The notes under the pieces were generated by a model, which was not told the origin of the DNA, searched no databases, and saw only the letters and a program-made list of their open reading frames with translations. A stretch of DNA of 64,000 nt from a bacterium (GTDB taxonomy: Bacteria; Bacillota; Bacilli; Lactobacillales; Streptococcaceae): NCBI GenBank assembly GCA_905221385.1, contig CAJNCV010000002.1:124001-188000 (forward strand), given 5' to 3'. A program made the translations under genes and the position numbers. Shown here piece after piece: positions 28,563 to 38,296 of the stretch (the first letter of the stretch is position 1; each line of letters starts with the position of its first letter).

Positions 28563-29353
28563 TACAAGCCCTCCATATAAGCCATCACTGACTGGTCCTT
28601 ATGGTGGCCAATCACTGTCTCTGCCAATTCTAAAATCTCTGGTCGCGCATTTTCAGGAGCGATTGGGTGACCAACAACCTGCATCATGTGAAGGTCATTA
28701 AGATTATCTCCAAACGCCATGACCTGATCCATGCTAAGCCCCAGTTTTTTTGCTAGCTCAACAATAGCTACACCCTTATCAACATAGTCCAAGACAATAT
28801 CGATGGATTCAAAACCTGTTGTCATGGCTTTCACACCAGAAACGTTTTCGTTGACCCAGGCCTCACCAGCTTCTATCGTATCTTCTGTGAAGTTAGTAGT
28901 GAATTTAAAAATCTCATCCGTGATATCTTCTAAACTTGCTACTTTTTGAATATTTTCATTGTAGTGACGGCTAAACATCAGATAGGTCTCATCCACTGTG
29001 TCTAATACATAACAAGCTTTTTTCCCAGTCAAGAGCATTTTTCTTTCATCAAAATAGGGCGATTTCTTTAAGGCTTCAAAAGTGCTCAAGTAAAAATCCC
29101 GAGACATAGTAGCCTCGTACATATCATCACCATGAAACTCAACATAGCTCCCATTTTCAGCTATAAAAATCACTTCATCACGCACATCCGCAAACAACTT
29201 TTTCAGGGACAGAATACCGCGACCTGAAGCCACTGCAAAATAAATCCCCTTTTCCTTGTAGGAAACAAGTACGTTTTTAAGGCGTTCCATATCAAACCGA
29301 CCCTCTCCATCTAGAAAGGTACCATCCATATCGGTTGCTACAAGTTTAATCAT
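28562..29353 (-). CDS. Cof-type HAD phosphatase
   Basis: 263 aa paralogue of the downstream gene. Motifs are LVATDMDGTFLDGEG, VASGRGILSLKKL and the metal site AFGDNLNDLHMMQVVG. Substrate unknown. It has a good SD (AAAGGA) and is first in the Cof-Cof-ftsY operon. Confidence 0.9.
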   Translation of the reverse strand: MIKLVATDMDGTFLDGEGRFDMERLKNVLVSYKEKGIYFAVASGRGILSLKKLFADVRDEVIFIAENGSYVEFHGDDMYEATMSRDFYLSTFEALKKSPYFDERKMLLTGKKACYVLDTVDETYLMFSRHYNENIQKVASLEDITDEIFKFTTNFTEDTIEAGEAWVNENVSGVKAMTTGFESIDIVLDYVDKGVAIVELAKKLGLSMDQVMAFGDNLNDLHMMQVVGHPIAPENARPEILELAETVIGHHKDQSVMAYMEGL

Positions 29354-29510
29354 AAAATCCTTTATTCTCCAATTGATAAATCTATCTTCTATTATACCAT
29401 AGATAAGTTTAAAAAGGTCCAGTACAGTAGGATAGCACTACTTTTTCGGAGAAACTTCAAAGGGCCTAAAAATTAGAATCGTAGAACTTTTTTCAGATAG
29501 TTTAAAAAAT

Positions 29511-29539
29511 TTGTATTCCCCTACCCTTTTCTCTATAAT
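29511..29539 (+). promoter_or_regulatory. Promoter of the VIT transporter gene
   Basis: -35 TTGTAT (29511-29516), 17-bp spacer, -10 TATAAT (29534-29539). The predicted start point lies within the AAAGGAG SD, so the leader is only about 13 nt. Confidence 0.65.
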
Positions 29540-29558
29540 GAAGAGAAAGGAGATGACT

Positions 29559-30254
29559 ATGACAGAAATAAAACATGAAATTGATGCAAACTTTGCAGGC
29601 CGACTCAATATCCTACGAGCGGGTGTTCTCGGTGCCAATGATGGAATTATTTCCATCGCTGGAGTCGTTATCGGCGTTGCCAGTGCGACAAGCAATATCT
29701 GGATTATCTTTTTATCAGGTTTAGCGGCTATCCTCGCTGGTGCTTTTTCTATGGCGGGTGGCGAATATGTCTCTGTATCCACTCAGAAAGACACGGAAGA
29801 AGCCGCTGTTGCTAGAGAACAGTTACTCTTGGATAAAGACATCGAATCTGCAAAACAATCCCTCTATGCTGCTTACCTTCAAAATGGTGAGTGTGAAACG
29901 TCCGCCCAACTCTTGACCAACAAGGCCTTTTTAAAAAATCCACTCAAAGCCTTGGTCGAGGAAAAATACGGTATCGAGTACGAAGAATTTACCAATCCTT
30001 GGCATGCTGCGATCTCTAGCTTTATCGCCTTTGTACTGGGAAGTCTTCCTCCTATGCTTTCGATCACTATCTTTCCAAGTGACTATCGCATTCCTGCTAC
30101 TGTCTTTATCGTGGCCCTTTCCCTTCTCGTCACTGGCTATACCAGTGCTAAACTAGGCAAGGCTCCTACAAAAACAGCTATGATCCGTAACCTCTGTATC
30201 GGACTTCTGACCATGGGAGTGACTTACCTGTTTGGACAACTCTTCAGCATTTAA
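29559..30254 (+). CDS. VIT1/CCC1-family metal transporter
   Basis: 231 aa, starting MTEIKHEIDANFAGRLNILR six bases after AAAGGAG; an ATG directly abutting the SD is unlikely. Membrane helices include GIISIAGVVIGVASAT and IIFLSGLAAILAGAFSMAGG. The GANDG and EYVSVSTQKDTE segments are typical of the CCC1 family, which moves Fe2+ or Mn2+. The cytoplasmic loop (about 80-150) is charged. Bacterial members are poorly characterised; efflux of Mn/Fe is the reasonable guess. Confidence 0.88.
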   Translation: MTEIKHEIDANFAGRLNILRAGVLGANDGIISIAGVVIGVASATSNIWIIFLSGLAAILAGAFSMAGGEYVSVSTQKDTEEAAVAREQLLLDKDIESAKQSLYAAYLQNGECETSAQLLTNKAFLKNPLKALVEEKYGIEYEEFTNPWHAAISSFIAFVLGSLPPMLSITIFPSDYRIPATVFIVALSLLVTGYTSAKLGKAPTKTAMIRNLCIGLLTMGVTYLFGQLFSI

Positions 30255-30264
30255 GATAAAAGAA

Positions 30265-30296
30265 ATACCTCGATAAATATCGAGGTATCTTTTTTA
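30265..30296. terminator. Bidirectional terminator between VIT gene and BceB-type permease gene
   Basis: 10-bp stem ATACCTCGAT / ATCGAGGTAT with an AAAT loop and a CTTTTTT tail on plus; the minus side has A/T-rich flanks. Confidence 0.85.
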
Positions 30297-32282
30297 CATT
30301 TGCACAATCTTGCGATAGCTTCTTGAGGTAATCATAAAGATTAGAACATAGACGATGAGGAAGATAGCACAGATAGACAGAGTGACAGTCAACATCATGG
30401 TCGCATCTAGCACCCCAATGACTTTTAGGATGAGACTAAGCATATGATAGGCAAAGGCAAGGTGTAGGAAAGCAAAGAGCAATGGGAGGAAGAAAACAGT
30501 TAGGACCTGTTTATTAATAGTTTGCTTGATTTGCTTTTGATCGAGACCGACTTTTTGCAAAATGATGAAGCGTTCACGATCTTCATAGCCTTCAGAGATT
30601 TGTTTGTAGTAGATGACGAGAACCGTTCCCACCATAAAGATGATAGAGAGGAAGATACCGATGAAGAAGACTCCACCAAAGAGAGCACTCATCTGCGCAC
30701 TGCTATCAACAAGATTACTTCCGTAAACATAGCTTCCTTCTTTGTTTAATTCTCTATTAAAGTTGTTAACGAATTTTGAATAGTCATCTGCAATTTTAAG
30801 TTGCTCGTCCTCACTAGCCGTTACATTCATACCACCGTAGTATTGATTAAAGATGGAAGAGTTAGGATGCTGTTCTAGAAAGGCTTTCAAGTCAGGAACA
30901 ACCAAATAGTTATAGTCCGAAGTTAGAGTATTGTACTGATTTGGGACATGTTCAAGAATAAAATCTTTTTTGATTTCTTCTTTGATTGTGTAGGTCTGGT
31001 CATTCAGAGTCAGTTCTTTCTGACCTTGAAGTTGCTTGTTTTGAGCAAACAATCCAACTTCATGGCCTGAAAGTCCAAGTTTCTGACCCGTTATATTCTC
31101 GTAGTCTTTTTGGTCAAAGACCATAAAAATAGTTTTCGGTTTAACACGATTTTGACCTTTCTTAAAGATTGTCAATTTCGTACCTTCTTGGTTTGCCACA
31201 CCAAAGTTACTGTATGTAAGGACTTCTTTCTTTGTGACAGTCAATCCTTTATCGCTAGCATACTGGTCTAGGAGTTTATTTATGTCTTCTTTTTCAACAT
31301 TCTGTCCTGTAATCCCGAAATCATGTGGATTCATGACCTTTTTGAAGTTTTCTGAGGCTTTAAAGATACTTGTTGTAGCAGACATAGTCACCAAGACCAT
31401 GGTTGAAAGAATAGCAATCGTCGCTAGACCAACCGCATTTTTCTTCATACGGAAAATAAGATTGGATACGGAAATCATGTTGTTAGGTTGGTAATAGTAA
31501 CGCTTGTTTTTCTTCAAGATTTGTAGGAAAACTGTAATCCCTGCATTGAAGAGAAGATAAGTTCCAAAAATTACCAGCAAGACTGCTACGAAGAAAATCA
31601 GAACAGCAGAAAGTGGATTTTCGACTGTTATTGCTAGATAGTAACCAGCTCCCAAACTGATTAGACCTAGAATGGTTTGAAGGCCTAAGAAACGTCCTTT
31701 TTTCTCACCACTGGCCTTTTCACGAGAGAGCTGAAGGGCATTCATGCGGGCGATACGAAAGGCATTGATAAAAATCAAACCTAGGAAGATAGCTCCAAAG
31801 ACGATGAGAACTAGGATAAAGACAATTGGTTGGAAAGTCGAAACGAGCTCCACTTTCATTTTCATCAGCTTCAGAAGAAGGGCAAAGATTAGTTTATCAA
31901 AGAGGGCTCCTAAGCCGAGACCAGCTGTCAAGGTTAAGGAACCAAAAATAACAAGCTCCTTAAAAACCATACTGATTAAATGGCGCTTTTCAAGACCCAG
32001 CATACCATATACACCTAGCTCCTTGGAGCGGTTCTTCATAACAAAACTATTGGCATAAAAGACAATAATTCCAGAAGCGATGGTAACAACCACCATACCG
32101 AGAGCAAGGGTCGCAGAAATACTTTCTCCCCCTCGGATCTTGCCAATATTAGGATTAAGTGACAGTGAGTAAAAGAGATAGGTGATGGTCACTGCTAAGA
32201 GAACAGCAAGGGCAAAGGGATAGTAGAGTTTGCGGTTTTTAATCAAGTTAGATACCGCTAACTTATTGGTTAATCGGAACAT
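30294..32282 (-). CDS. BceB-type ABC transporter permease (antimicrobial peptide resistance)
   Basis: 662 aa. An FtsX-like permease with about ten membrane helices: two near the N-terminus (FALAVLLAVTITYLFYSL), a first FtsX block (to about residue 320), a large extracellular domain (about 320-520), and C-terminal helices (FFIGIFLSIIFMVGTVLVI). The layout matches BceB/VraE permeases, which work with a BceA ATPase and a BceS/R-like two-component system in bacitracin or peptide resistance. It starts two bases after the ATPase stop. Confidence 0.9.
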   Translation of the reverse strand: MFRLTNKLAVSNLIKNRKLYYPFALAVLLAVTITYLFYSLSLNPNIGKIRGGESISATLALGMVVVTIASGIIVFYANSFVMKNRSKELGVYGMLGLEKRHLISMVFKELVIFGSLTLTAGLGLGALFDKLIFALLLKLMKMKVELVSTFQPIVFILVLIVFGAIFLGLIFINAFRIARMNALQLSREKASGEKKGRFLGLQTILGLISLGAGYYLAITVENPLSAVLIFFVAVLLVIFGTYLLFNAGITVFLQILKKNKRYYYQPNNMISVSNLIFRMKKNAVGLATIAILSTMVLVTMSATTSIFKASENFKKVMNPHDFGITGQNVEKEDINKLLDQYASDKGLTVTKKEVLTYSNFGVANQEGTKLTIFKKGQNRVKPKTIFMVFDQKDYENITGQKLGLSGHEVGLFAQNKQLQGQKELTLNDQTYTIKEEIKKDFILEHVPNQYNTLTSDYNYLVVPDLKAFLEQHPNSSIFNQYYGGMNVTASEDEQLKIADDYSKFVNNFNRELNKEGSYVYGSNLVDSSAQMSALFGGVFFIGIFLSIIFMVGTVLVIYYKQISEGYEDRERFIILQKVGLDQKQIKQTINKQVLTVFFLPLLFAFLHLAFAYHMLSLILKVIGVLDATMMLTVTLSICAIFLIVYVLIFMITSRSYRKIVQM

Positions 32283-32283
32283 A

Positions 32284-33042
32284 CTAATTCACCTCGCTTG
32301 CCATAACGGTCAAAGTATCAGAGATTTCTTGGAACATCTGACGCTCTGTCTTATCTCCACGGTAGATTTGGTTGTAAAGAATGCCGTCCTTGATAAAGAG
32401 AACGCGCTTGGCCCTGCTGGCTGCTGCGGTTGAGTGAGTTACCATGAGAATGGTTTGCCCGCGCTCATTGATTTCATCAAAAACATCCAAAAGAGCTGCA
32501 GATGACTTGGAGTCAAGGGCTCCTGTTGGCTCATCCGCAAGGAGAATTTCAGGTTCAGTGACGATAGCGCGTGCTACTGCTACCCGCTGCTTTTGACCTC
32601 CTGAGATCTCGTAAGGATACTTCTCTTGCAATTGGTTGATGCCTAAATTTTCAGCTGTTACCACCAATTTCTTCATCATCTCTGTGATGGGTTTTCGTGA
32701 TAACACTAACGGAAGCAAGATATTATCCTTAACAGACAAGGTATCTAGCAAGTTAAAGTCTTGGAAGACAAATCCTAACTTCTCACGACGGAAGCTGGAA
32801 GCCCGTGAGTTTTTAATAGTAGCTGTATCTACTCCGTTCAAGTAAACTTGACCACGAGTTGGTTTATCCAGCATAGCTAGGATGTTGAGCAGAGTTGACT
32901 TTCCTGAACCAGACTCCCCCATGATGGCAACATAGTCACCCTTCTCTACGGCAAAGTGAATATCTTTGAGAGCTTCTACTTGGTTGCCTTGGAAACGTGT
33001 TTTATAGATTTTTTGAACGTGTTTTACATCTAAAAGTGTCAT
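32284..33042 (-). CDS. BceA-type ABC transporter ATP-binding protein
   Basis: 252 aa MacB/LolD-class ATPase. Walker [14 protein letters not shown]-loop [12 protein letters not shown], signature [15 protein letters not shown], Walker [17 protein letters not shown] and switch [11 protein letters not shown]. It pairs with the large permease downstream. SD is AAGGAG. A 36-codon gene lies 13 bases upstream in the same direction, and a BceR-type operator lies upstream of that. Confidence 0.92.
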   Translation of the reverse strand: MTLLDVKHVQKIYKTRFQGNQVEALKDIHFAVEKGDYVAIMGESGSGKSTLLNILAMLDKPTRGQVYLNGVDTATIKNSRASSFRREKLGFVFQDFNLLDTLSVKDNILLPLVLSRKPITEMMKKLVVTAENLGINQLQEKYPYEISGGQKQRVAVARAIVTEPEILLADEPTGALDSKSSAALLDVFDEINERGQTILMVTHSTAAASRAKRVLFIKDGILYNQIYRGDKTERQMFQEISDTLTVMASEVN

Positions 33043-33055
33043 GATTTTCTCCTTC

Positions 33056-33166
33056 TTAATATCCCATCATTTGAAACTGTGCTTGCATCATAGCGCATCC
33101 CAGTTGAACACGCTCGATATCTTTTTGACTTGGTTTTCTTGTTTTCTTTTGTAAAATTCTTTTCAT
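33056..33166 (-). CDS. Small basic peptide gene (36 aa) heading the bce operon
   Basis: Reads MKRILQKKTRKPSQKDIERV and ends with a Met/Gln-rich tail QFQMMGY. It has a strong SD (AAAGGAG, about 7 bases upstream) and ends 13 bases before the ATPase ATG. The first half is strongly basic and there is one Cys. No known family is recognised. It could be a regulatory leader peptide or a small partner of the transporter. Confidence 0.65.
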   Translation of the reverse strand: MKRILQKKTRKPSQKDIERVQLGCAMMQAQFQMMGY

Positions 33167-33254
33167 GGTTTTGCTCCTTTGTTCTTTATGAATCTAGTTT
33201 ATCGCAAAAAATTACGGCTTGCCATAACCTAACCTTACAAAAGAGACTTTAATC

Positions 33255-33268
33255 TTACATTTTTGTAA
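33255..33268 (-). promoter_or_regulatory. BceR-type operator upstream of the bce operon
   Basis: TTACA-TTTT-TGTAA is a perfect inverted repeat matching the TnACA-N4-TGTAA box bound by BceR-like response regulators; arms extend to 7 bp (TCTTACA / TGTAAGA). A further TGTAA half-site follows toward the gene. No two-component genes are in the window. Confidence 0.7.
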
Positions 33269-33324
33269 GATTGAAAATATCAAGCAATTTCGCTATCAAT
33301 ATTTTACCATAAAAGAAAGGCAAG

Positions 33325-33351
33325 AAGAAAACCCTTGCGGATGCAAGGGTT
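33325..33351 (-). terminator. Terminator after the PspC-domain gene
   Basis: 9-bp perfect stem AACCCTTGC / GCAAGGGTT with a 4-base loop. On the minus strand it is followed by TTTCTTCTT. Confidence 0.75.
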
Positions 33352-33421
33352 AAGGTTCACTTCTTTTTCTGACTTCTTTGAGAAATAAGAAAAGTGTCTA
33401 TAAACTATTTACGAATCTGAC

Positions 33422-33694
33422 TCACCAAAACCAGCCATCATTGTCTTCAATAGCTTGGGCTTCCTTACGTTTGCGTGGTCCTGTTCCATACATTTCTGCT
33501 TCAATCTCTTCCTTAGTTGGCAGGATAGAGGCAAGGATGATGTAGATAATCACACCAACTCCAAAATTTGATATGGTAAAAATGGCGAAGAGAAAGCGAA
33601 CTAGGGTTACATCAAAATTCCACTTGTCTGATAGGCCAGCTAAAACTCCTGACACCATACGATTTCGTCTCATTTTATAAAATTTTGTATTCAT
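33422..33694 (-). CDS. PspC-domain membrane protein
   Basis: 90 aa. It begins MNTKFYKMRRNRMVSGVLAG behind GAGGAAA. The PspC signature GVLAGLSDKWNFDVTLVRF is followed by one hydrophobic helix (IFTISNFGVGVIIYIILASIL) and a charged tail. PspC proteins are phage-shock-type envelope stress components. It follows the SprT-like gene by 59 bases. Confidence 0.88.
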   Translation of the reverse strand: MNTKFYKMRRNRMVSGVLAGLSDKWNFDVTLVRFLFAIFTISNFGVGVIIYIILASILPTKEEIEAEMYGTGPRKRKEAQAIEDNDGWFW

Positions 33695-33753
33695 GATTGT
33701 TTCCTCTTTCGGTATTCTTACAAGTAGTATAGCATAAAACGGAACCAAGAACA

Positions 33754-34197
33754 TCAGTCCTTAGGCCGATTTAAGATGATGAGTTTACCACGGCAGACGC
33801 CACAGCGATAGCGTTTCGTGTCAATCTTCCTCTTTCGTTGATAGGATTGCTGGCAGGATTGACACTGATAGACTAGGTAACTACTTTTGGCTCTCAAAGG
33901 TGGAACAAAGCGCAGTCCATCCACTTCTTTCAACAGTTCATTAAAATCTCGGTCCTTATGGCGATACCCCTTTTTCTGAAAATAAAGGTGATAGTGACAG
34001 AGTTCATGGCGCACGATTTTCCGAAAGATCTCCAAACCAAGTTCATTGTAGATCTTGGGATTAAAATCCAAATGCCCATCCTTAGGGAAAAATCGTCCAC
34101 CTGTCGTTCGCAGACGAGAATTCCACTGGGCTTGGTGTGTGAAAGGTCTACCAAAGTCTTCGAGGGAAACAGACTGAACGTACTCAGTTAGATTCAT
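33754..34197 (-). CDS. SprT-like zinc metalloprotein
   Basis: 147 aa, starting [19 protein letters not shown]. Metal site [12 protein letters not shown] (HExxH) and a C-terminal zinc ribbon with [10 protein letters not shown] and YRCGVCRGK (CxxC pairs). SprT-like proteins resemble DNA-protein crosslink proteases, though bacterial ones are little studied. The start lies inside the end of tex (14-base overlap), so the two are coupled. Confidence 0.88.
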   Translation of the reverse strand: MNLTEYVQSVSLEDFGRPFTHQAQWNSRLRTTGGRFFPKDGHLDFNPKIYNELGLEIFRKIVRHELCHYHLYFQKKGYRHKDRDFNELLKEVDGLRFVPPLRAKSSYLVYQCQSCQQSYQRKRKIDTKRYRCGVCRGKLIILNRPKD

Positions 34198-36313
34198 CTG
34201 GAGCGAGGAGCGACAGATTGACTTTTTCACGTTCGGTATCGATTTTCTTAACCCAAACCGTTACCAAATCTCCGACTGACACCACTTGACTGGGGTGTTT
34301 GATAAATTTGCGACTCATATGAGAAATATGAATCAAGCCGTCCTCGTGAATCCCGATATCAACGAAGGCACCGAAGTCAACGACATTACGTACCACACCT
34401 TCTAGCTTCTGCCCAACAACAAGATCTTTGATATCCAGAACATCTTGACGAAGCACAGGTGCATCAAAGGAATCACGGAAATCTCGACCTGGTTTGAGAA
34501 GGTCGGAAATGATATCTTTAAGGGTTTCCGGGCCAAGGTCTAGTTCTTGTGCCATTTCCTTGACTGAAAGCGACTTAAGCTTACTTTGTGCCTCTTCATT
34601 CAAATCCTTGATATCCAAGCGTTTGAAGAGCTCCTTGACGGCAGCATAGTTTTCTGGGTGAACTCCTGTATTATCAAGGATATTGCTACTTTCAGGAATA
34701 CGGAGAAAACCAGCAGCCTGCTCAAAGGTTTTGGCACCCAGACGAGGAACCTTCTTAATCTGATTGCGCGAAGTGATTTTTCCTTCTTCCTCACGATATT
34801 TGACAATATTTTCAGAAATGGTTTTATTAAGTCCAGCTACGTGTGAAAGAAGAGCTGGGCTAGCTGTATTGACATTGACACCGACTTGGTTCACCACCGT
34901 ATCGACAACAAAGTCCAGACTTTCAGACAGTTTCTTTTGACTAACATCGTGCTGGTATTGCCCGACACCGATTGACTTGGGATCGATTTTGACCAATTCA
35001 GCAAGGGGATCTTGCAAACGACGAGCGATAGAGATAGCAGAGCGTTTTTCAACGGTTAATTCTGGAAACTCCTGACGAGCAAGTTCACTGGCAGAGTAAA
35101 CGGAAGCGCCACTTTCATTGACGATAACATAGCTGACTTCAGGAAAATCTTTCAGAACTTCCGCCACAAAGGCTTCGCTTTCCCGGCTGGCCGTTCCATT
35201 TCCGATAGCAATAATTTCTACGCCATATTGACCAATTAAGTCGGCTAAGTCTTTCTTTGCTTCTTCAATCTGACGAGCGGAGGCTGGTTTAACGGGATAA
35301 ATGACTTGAGTCGTCAGCATTTTCCCTGTTGCATCTACGACGGCTAGCTTGGCACCTGTACGAAAGGCAGGGTCAAATCCTAAAACCACGCGCCCTTTCA
35401 ATGGAGCAACCAAGAGGAGATTGCGCAGGTTGTCAGAAAAGAGTTGGATAGCCCCTTCTTCTGCTTTCTCAGTCAATTCTGTCCGAATACGTCGTTCGAT
35501 AGCAGGCAAAACTTTTTTCTTAACTGACTGTTGAACTACTTCATCAATATAGGCATTTTTCACCTTGAAACGAGCAGCAAAGAAAGATAGAATACGGTCT
35601 GTCGCATGTTCAAAACCGACCTTCAAAATCCCTAGTTTCTCCCCACGATTGAGTGCCAAGGTACGATAACCCTGCATGTTGCCAACTGTCTCTGAGAAAT
35701 CATAATAAATCTGAAAAACTTGTTTTTCATCAAGACTTTCATCCTTGACTTGCGAAGTGATTTTAGAGTGTCTCAACACTTCCTGATAGGTCAGTGAACG
35801 CAAGGTCACATCTTCAGATAAGGCTTCGACCAAGATATCAACCGCACCAGACAGGGCTTCTTGACCAGTCGCAAATCCTTCACAGACAAACTTCTCAGCT
35901 TCTTTCTCTAAGCCATCTACATTCTGCAAGATCAAGCGGGCAAGAGGAAAGAGTCCAGCTTCTCGGGCAATAGTTGCCTTGGTCCGACGTTTTTCCTTAT
36001 AAGGAAGATAGAGTTCTTCAACGTCTGCTAATTTTTCAGCTGCAAGGATAGCTTCTTCCAATTCCTTGGTCAGCTTACCTTGTTCTTGAATCTTAGCCAA
36101 GACAGCTTCTTTACGGTCATTGAGATTAGTCAGACTTTTATCCAGGTCAATAATAGCCTTAATCGCCACCTCATCCAGACTACCAGTCATGTCCTTCCGA
36201 TAACGCGCGATGAAAGGAATCGTCGCCCCCTCAGCCGTCAAACTTAGGACGGTATCGATTTGCTTTAAGGTTACTCCCAAATCTTGGGAGATTTTTTCAT
36301 ATTTTTTATCCAT
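34184..36313 (-). CDS. tex: Tex-family transcription accessory protein (RNA-binding)
   Basis: 709 aa, starting [20 protein letters not shown]. Layout: N-terminal helical Tex domain; YqgF-like RNase H fold ([20 protein letters not shown]); HhH motifs ([20 protein letters not shown]); and a C-terminal S1 domain ([20 protein letters not shown]). It binds RNA and aids transcription and stress tolerance. No SD precedes the ATG; an extended TGGTATAAT box ends six bases before it, so a leaderless transcript is predicted. Confidence 0.95.
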   Translation of the reverse strand: MDKKYEKISQDLGVTLKQIDTVLSLTAEGATIPFIARYRKDMTGSLDEVAIKAIIDLDKSLTNLNDRKEAVLAKIQEQGKLTKELEEAILAAEKLADVEELYLPYKEKRRTKATIAREAGLFPLARLILQNVDGLEKEAEKFVCEGFATGQEALSGAVDILVEALSEDVTLRSLTYQEVLRHSKITSQVKDESLDEKQVFQIYYDFSETVGNMQGYRTLALNRGEKLGILKVGFEHATDRILSFFAARFKVKNAYIDEVVQQSVKKKVLPAIERRIRTELTEKAEEGAIQLFSDNLRNLLLVAPLKGRVVLGFDPAFRTGAKLAVVDATGKMLTTQVIYPVKPASARQIEEAKKDLADLIGQYGVEIIAIGNGTASRESEAFVAEVLKDFPEVSYVIVNESGASVYSASELARQEFPELTVEKRSAISIARRLQDPLAELVKIDPKSIGVGQYQHDVSQKKLSESLDFVVDTVVNQVGVNVNTASPALLSHVAGLNKTISENIVKYREEEGKITSRNQIKKVPRLGAKTFEQAAGFLRIPESSNILDNTGVHPENYAAVKELFKRLDIKDLNEEAQSKLKSLSVKEMAQELDLGPETLKDIISDLLKPGRDFRDSFDAPVLRQDVLDIKDLVVGQKLEGVVRNVVDFGAFVDIGIHEDGLIHISHMSRKFIKHPSQVVSVGDLVTVWVKKIDTEREKVNLSLLAPDESN

Positions 36314-36319
36314 AAATCT

Positions 36320-36325
36320 ATTATA
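36320..36325 (-). promoter_or_regulatory. -10 box of tex promoter, predicted leaderless
   Basis: Minus-strand TATAAT with TGG in front (extended -10). Exactly six bases (36314-36319) separate it from the ATG. No recognisable -35 or SD. Confidence 0.65.
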
Positions 36326-36407
36326 CCATAAGGAACAGCTCTTGTTTTGCCTTACCTGTTTTTGCATCTTTGATTATCAAAATAATCCCTTTTCCACAAA
36401 ATAATAG

Positions 36408-36413
36408 TATAAT
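36408..36413 (+). promoter_or_regulatory. -10 box for the SPJ_0845-type gene and permease pair
   Basis: TATAAT 30 bases before the ATG at 36444, with AGAGG as SD. The -35 is not clear. Confidence 0.5.
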
Positions 36414-36443
36414 AGAGGTAGAATGTAGAAAAGAGGTAGGCCC

Positions 36444-36575
36444 ATGGCTGTTAAATTTACAAAAACGGATGACTTGGACAAGATGTTCGAAGAATTCGCC
36501 AAACTTCCTGACTTAACACAAGTCACTTTCCCAGATGACAAAGACAAAAAAGAAAAAGTTGAGAAGAAAAAATAG
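36444..36575 (+). CDS. SPJ_0845-family small protein (43 aa)
   Basis: Begins MAVKFTKTDDLDKMFEEFAK and ends in a Lys/Glu/Asp-rich tail of alternating charges. This matches the small conserved streptococcal protein named after SPJ_0845. Highly charged and soluble, with no catalytic motif. Its TAG is followed at once by the ATG of the permease gene, so translation is probably coupled. Function unknown. Confidence 0.85.
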   Translation: MAVKFTKTDDLDKMFEEFAKLPDLTQVTFPDDKDKKEKVEKKK

Positions 36576-37481
36576 ATGACTGTTTTCCAATCTCTTCCTC
36601 CTAGCATATTACAAGCAGGGGCTATTTTTCTCTCCATTATGATTGAAGCCCTTCCCTTTGTCCTGATTGGGAGTCTCATTTCGGGGTGTATTGAGGTCTA
36701 TATCACACCTGATAAAGTTTATGAGTTTCTTCCTCGCAATCGTTGGGGGAGGATCTTTTTTGGTACCTTCATTGGCTTTCTCTTTCCATCCTGCGAGTGT
36801 GGAATCGTCCCGATTATCAATCGTTTTCTGGAAAAAAAGGTGCCCAGCTACACGGCCGTTCCCTTTCTGGTGACTGCTCCCATCATCAATCCTATCGTTC
36901 TTTTCGCCACTTATTCTGCCTTTGGCAATTCAATAAAACTTGCCTTCTTGCGAGCTCTGGGAGCTATTGTGATTGCTTTGGTTCTGGGGATTTTCCTAGG
37001 ACTTTTCTGGAAGGAACCCATTCAAAAAGAGAATTCTATTACTTGTCATGAACATGACTTTTCACACTTGACTCCTGCTAAAAAGGTCTTTCAGGTCTTT
37101 ATACAGGTTATTGATGAGTTTTTCGATATGGGGCGTTACTTGGTCTTTGGCTGTCTCTTTGCGGCTATCGTGCAGGTCTATGTCCCGACTCGGATCCTGA
37201 CCTCTATCAGCGCAAGTCCAGTCCTTGCGATTCTTTTGCTCATGCTTCTTGCCTTTCTCCTCTCTCTTTGTAGCGAGGCAGACGCCTTTATCGGTGCTTC
37301 TCTCCTCTCGAGCTTCGGCCTAGCACCAGTCCTTGCCTTTCTGGTCATTGGTCCCATGCTTGATATCAAAAATCTCCTCATGATGAAACACTATCTCAAA
37401 GCGCGCTTCATCTGGCAATTCATGGGCATCGTGACAGTGCTTGTCTTGCTTTATTCTTACATGATAGGGGTGATGCTATGA
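36576..37481 (+). CDS. DUF318/UPF0718-family permease
   Basis: 301 aa with eight or more hydrophobic helices. FLFPSCECGIVPIINRFLEK and its counterpart LLSLCSEADAFIGASLLSSFG are the paired Cys-containing motifs of YraQ/DUF318 permeases, with TAPIINPIVLFATY between. The family is thought to export metals or small organics, without firm evidence. It overlaps the TIGR03943 gene by 4 bases, a conserved two-gene unit. Confidence 0.88.
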   Translation: MTVFQSLPPSILQAGAIFLSIMIEALPFVLIGSLISGCIEVYITPDKVYEFLPRNRWGRIFFGTFIGFLFPSCECGIVPIINRFLEKKVPSYTAVPFLVTAPIINPIVLFATYSAFGNSIKLAFLRALGAIVIALVLGIFLGLFWKEPIQKENSITCHEHDFSHLTPAKKVFQVFIQVIDEFFDMGRYLVFGCLFAAIVQVYVPTRILTSISASPVLAILLLMLLAFLLSLCSEADAFIGASLLSSFGLAPVLAFLVIGPMLDIKNLLMMKHYLKARFIWQFMGIVTVLVLLYSYMIGVML

Positions 37482-38296
37482 TTCGATTTTTCATTCTACT
37501 GGGTTACTTTACTCTGACCCTTTATCTGCAGCTATCTGGCAAGCTCAGTCACTACATCAACCTCCACTATTCCTATCTAGTCTATATCTCCATGATCCTT
37601 TCTCTTCTATTGGCTCTGGTCCAATTCTATATCTGGATCAAGAAAATCAACTCTCACAGTCATTTGGAAAGCCGTCGAGCTAGACGAATCAGCTTCTTTT
37701 TACTGTCACTACCTCTGTTTATTGGAGTTGCCTTTCCGACAATAAGTTTGGACTCGAGAACCGTATCTGTCAAAGGTTATCATTTCCCGCTTGCTGAGGG
37801 AATCGACACAGCTATTCAGGCCAGCGAAGGCACATCCAGCCAATACCTCAAACCCGATACCAGTACCTATTTTTCCAAATCTGCTTATGAAAAGGAAATG
37901 AGTACTACAGCTGACAAATACCTCTCCCAGCCAACCATTCAAATTACAGACGATAACTATATGGAGGTCATGGAAGTTCTCTATGACTACCCTCAAGAGT
38001 TTGAAGGAAAGAAAATCGAGTTTACAGGCTTTGTTTATAACGATCCTAGCCATCCAGATAGCCAGTTCCTCTTTCGCTTTGGGATCATCCACTGTATCGC
38101 CGACTCTGGAGTATACGGACTCCTGACTAAGGGAAACTCACGCCAGTATCCTGACAATACCTGGATTACTGCCAAAGGAACTCTCACTCTCCACTACCAT
38201 AAAGAACTCAAACAAAAACTCCCAACACTGGAAGTTGAGAGTTTCACAAAAGTAGACAAACCAGAAAATCCCTACGTTTATCGCATGTTTCAATAA
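37478..38296 (+). CDS. TIGR03943/DUF1980 family protein, partner of the permease
   Basis: 272 aa. Two N-terminal membrane helices (IRFFILLGYFTLTLYLQL and LVYISMILSLLLALVQFYI) and a third near residue 75-90. A soluble C-terminal domain contains GKKIEFTGFVYND, IHCIADSGVYGLL and WITAKGTL. TIGR03943 proteins always accompany DUF318 permeases (YcgQ with YcgR in Bacillus). Function unknown; the conserved Cys suggests metal or thiol handling. Confidence 0.88.
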   Translation: MIRFFILLGYFTLTLYLQLSGKLSHYINLHYSYLVYISMILSLLLALVQFYIWIKKINSHSHLESRRARRISFFLLSLPLFIGVAFPTISLDSRTVSVKGYHFPLAEGIDTAIQASEGTSSQYLKPDTSTYFSKSAYEKEMSTTADKYLSQPTIQITDDNYMEVMEVLYDYPQEFEGKKIEFTGFVYNDPSHPDSQFLFRFGIIHCIADSGVYGLLTKGNSRQYPDNTWITAKGTLTLHYHKELKQKLPTLEVESFTKVDKPENPYVYRMFQ

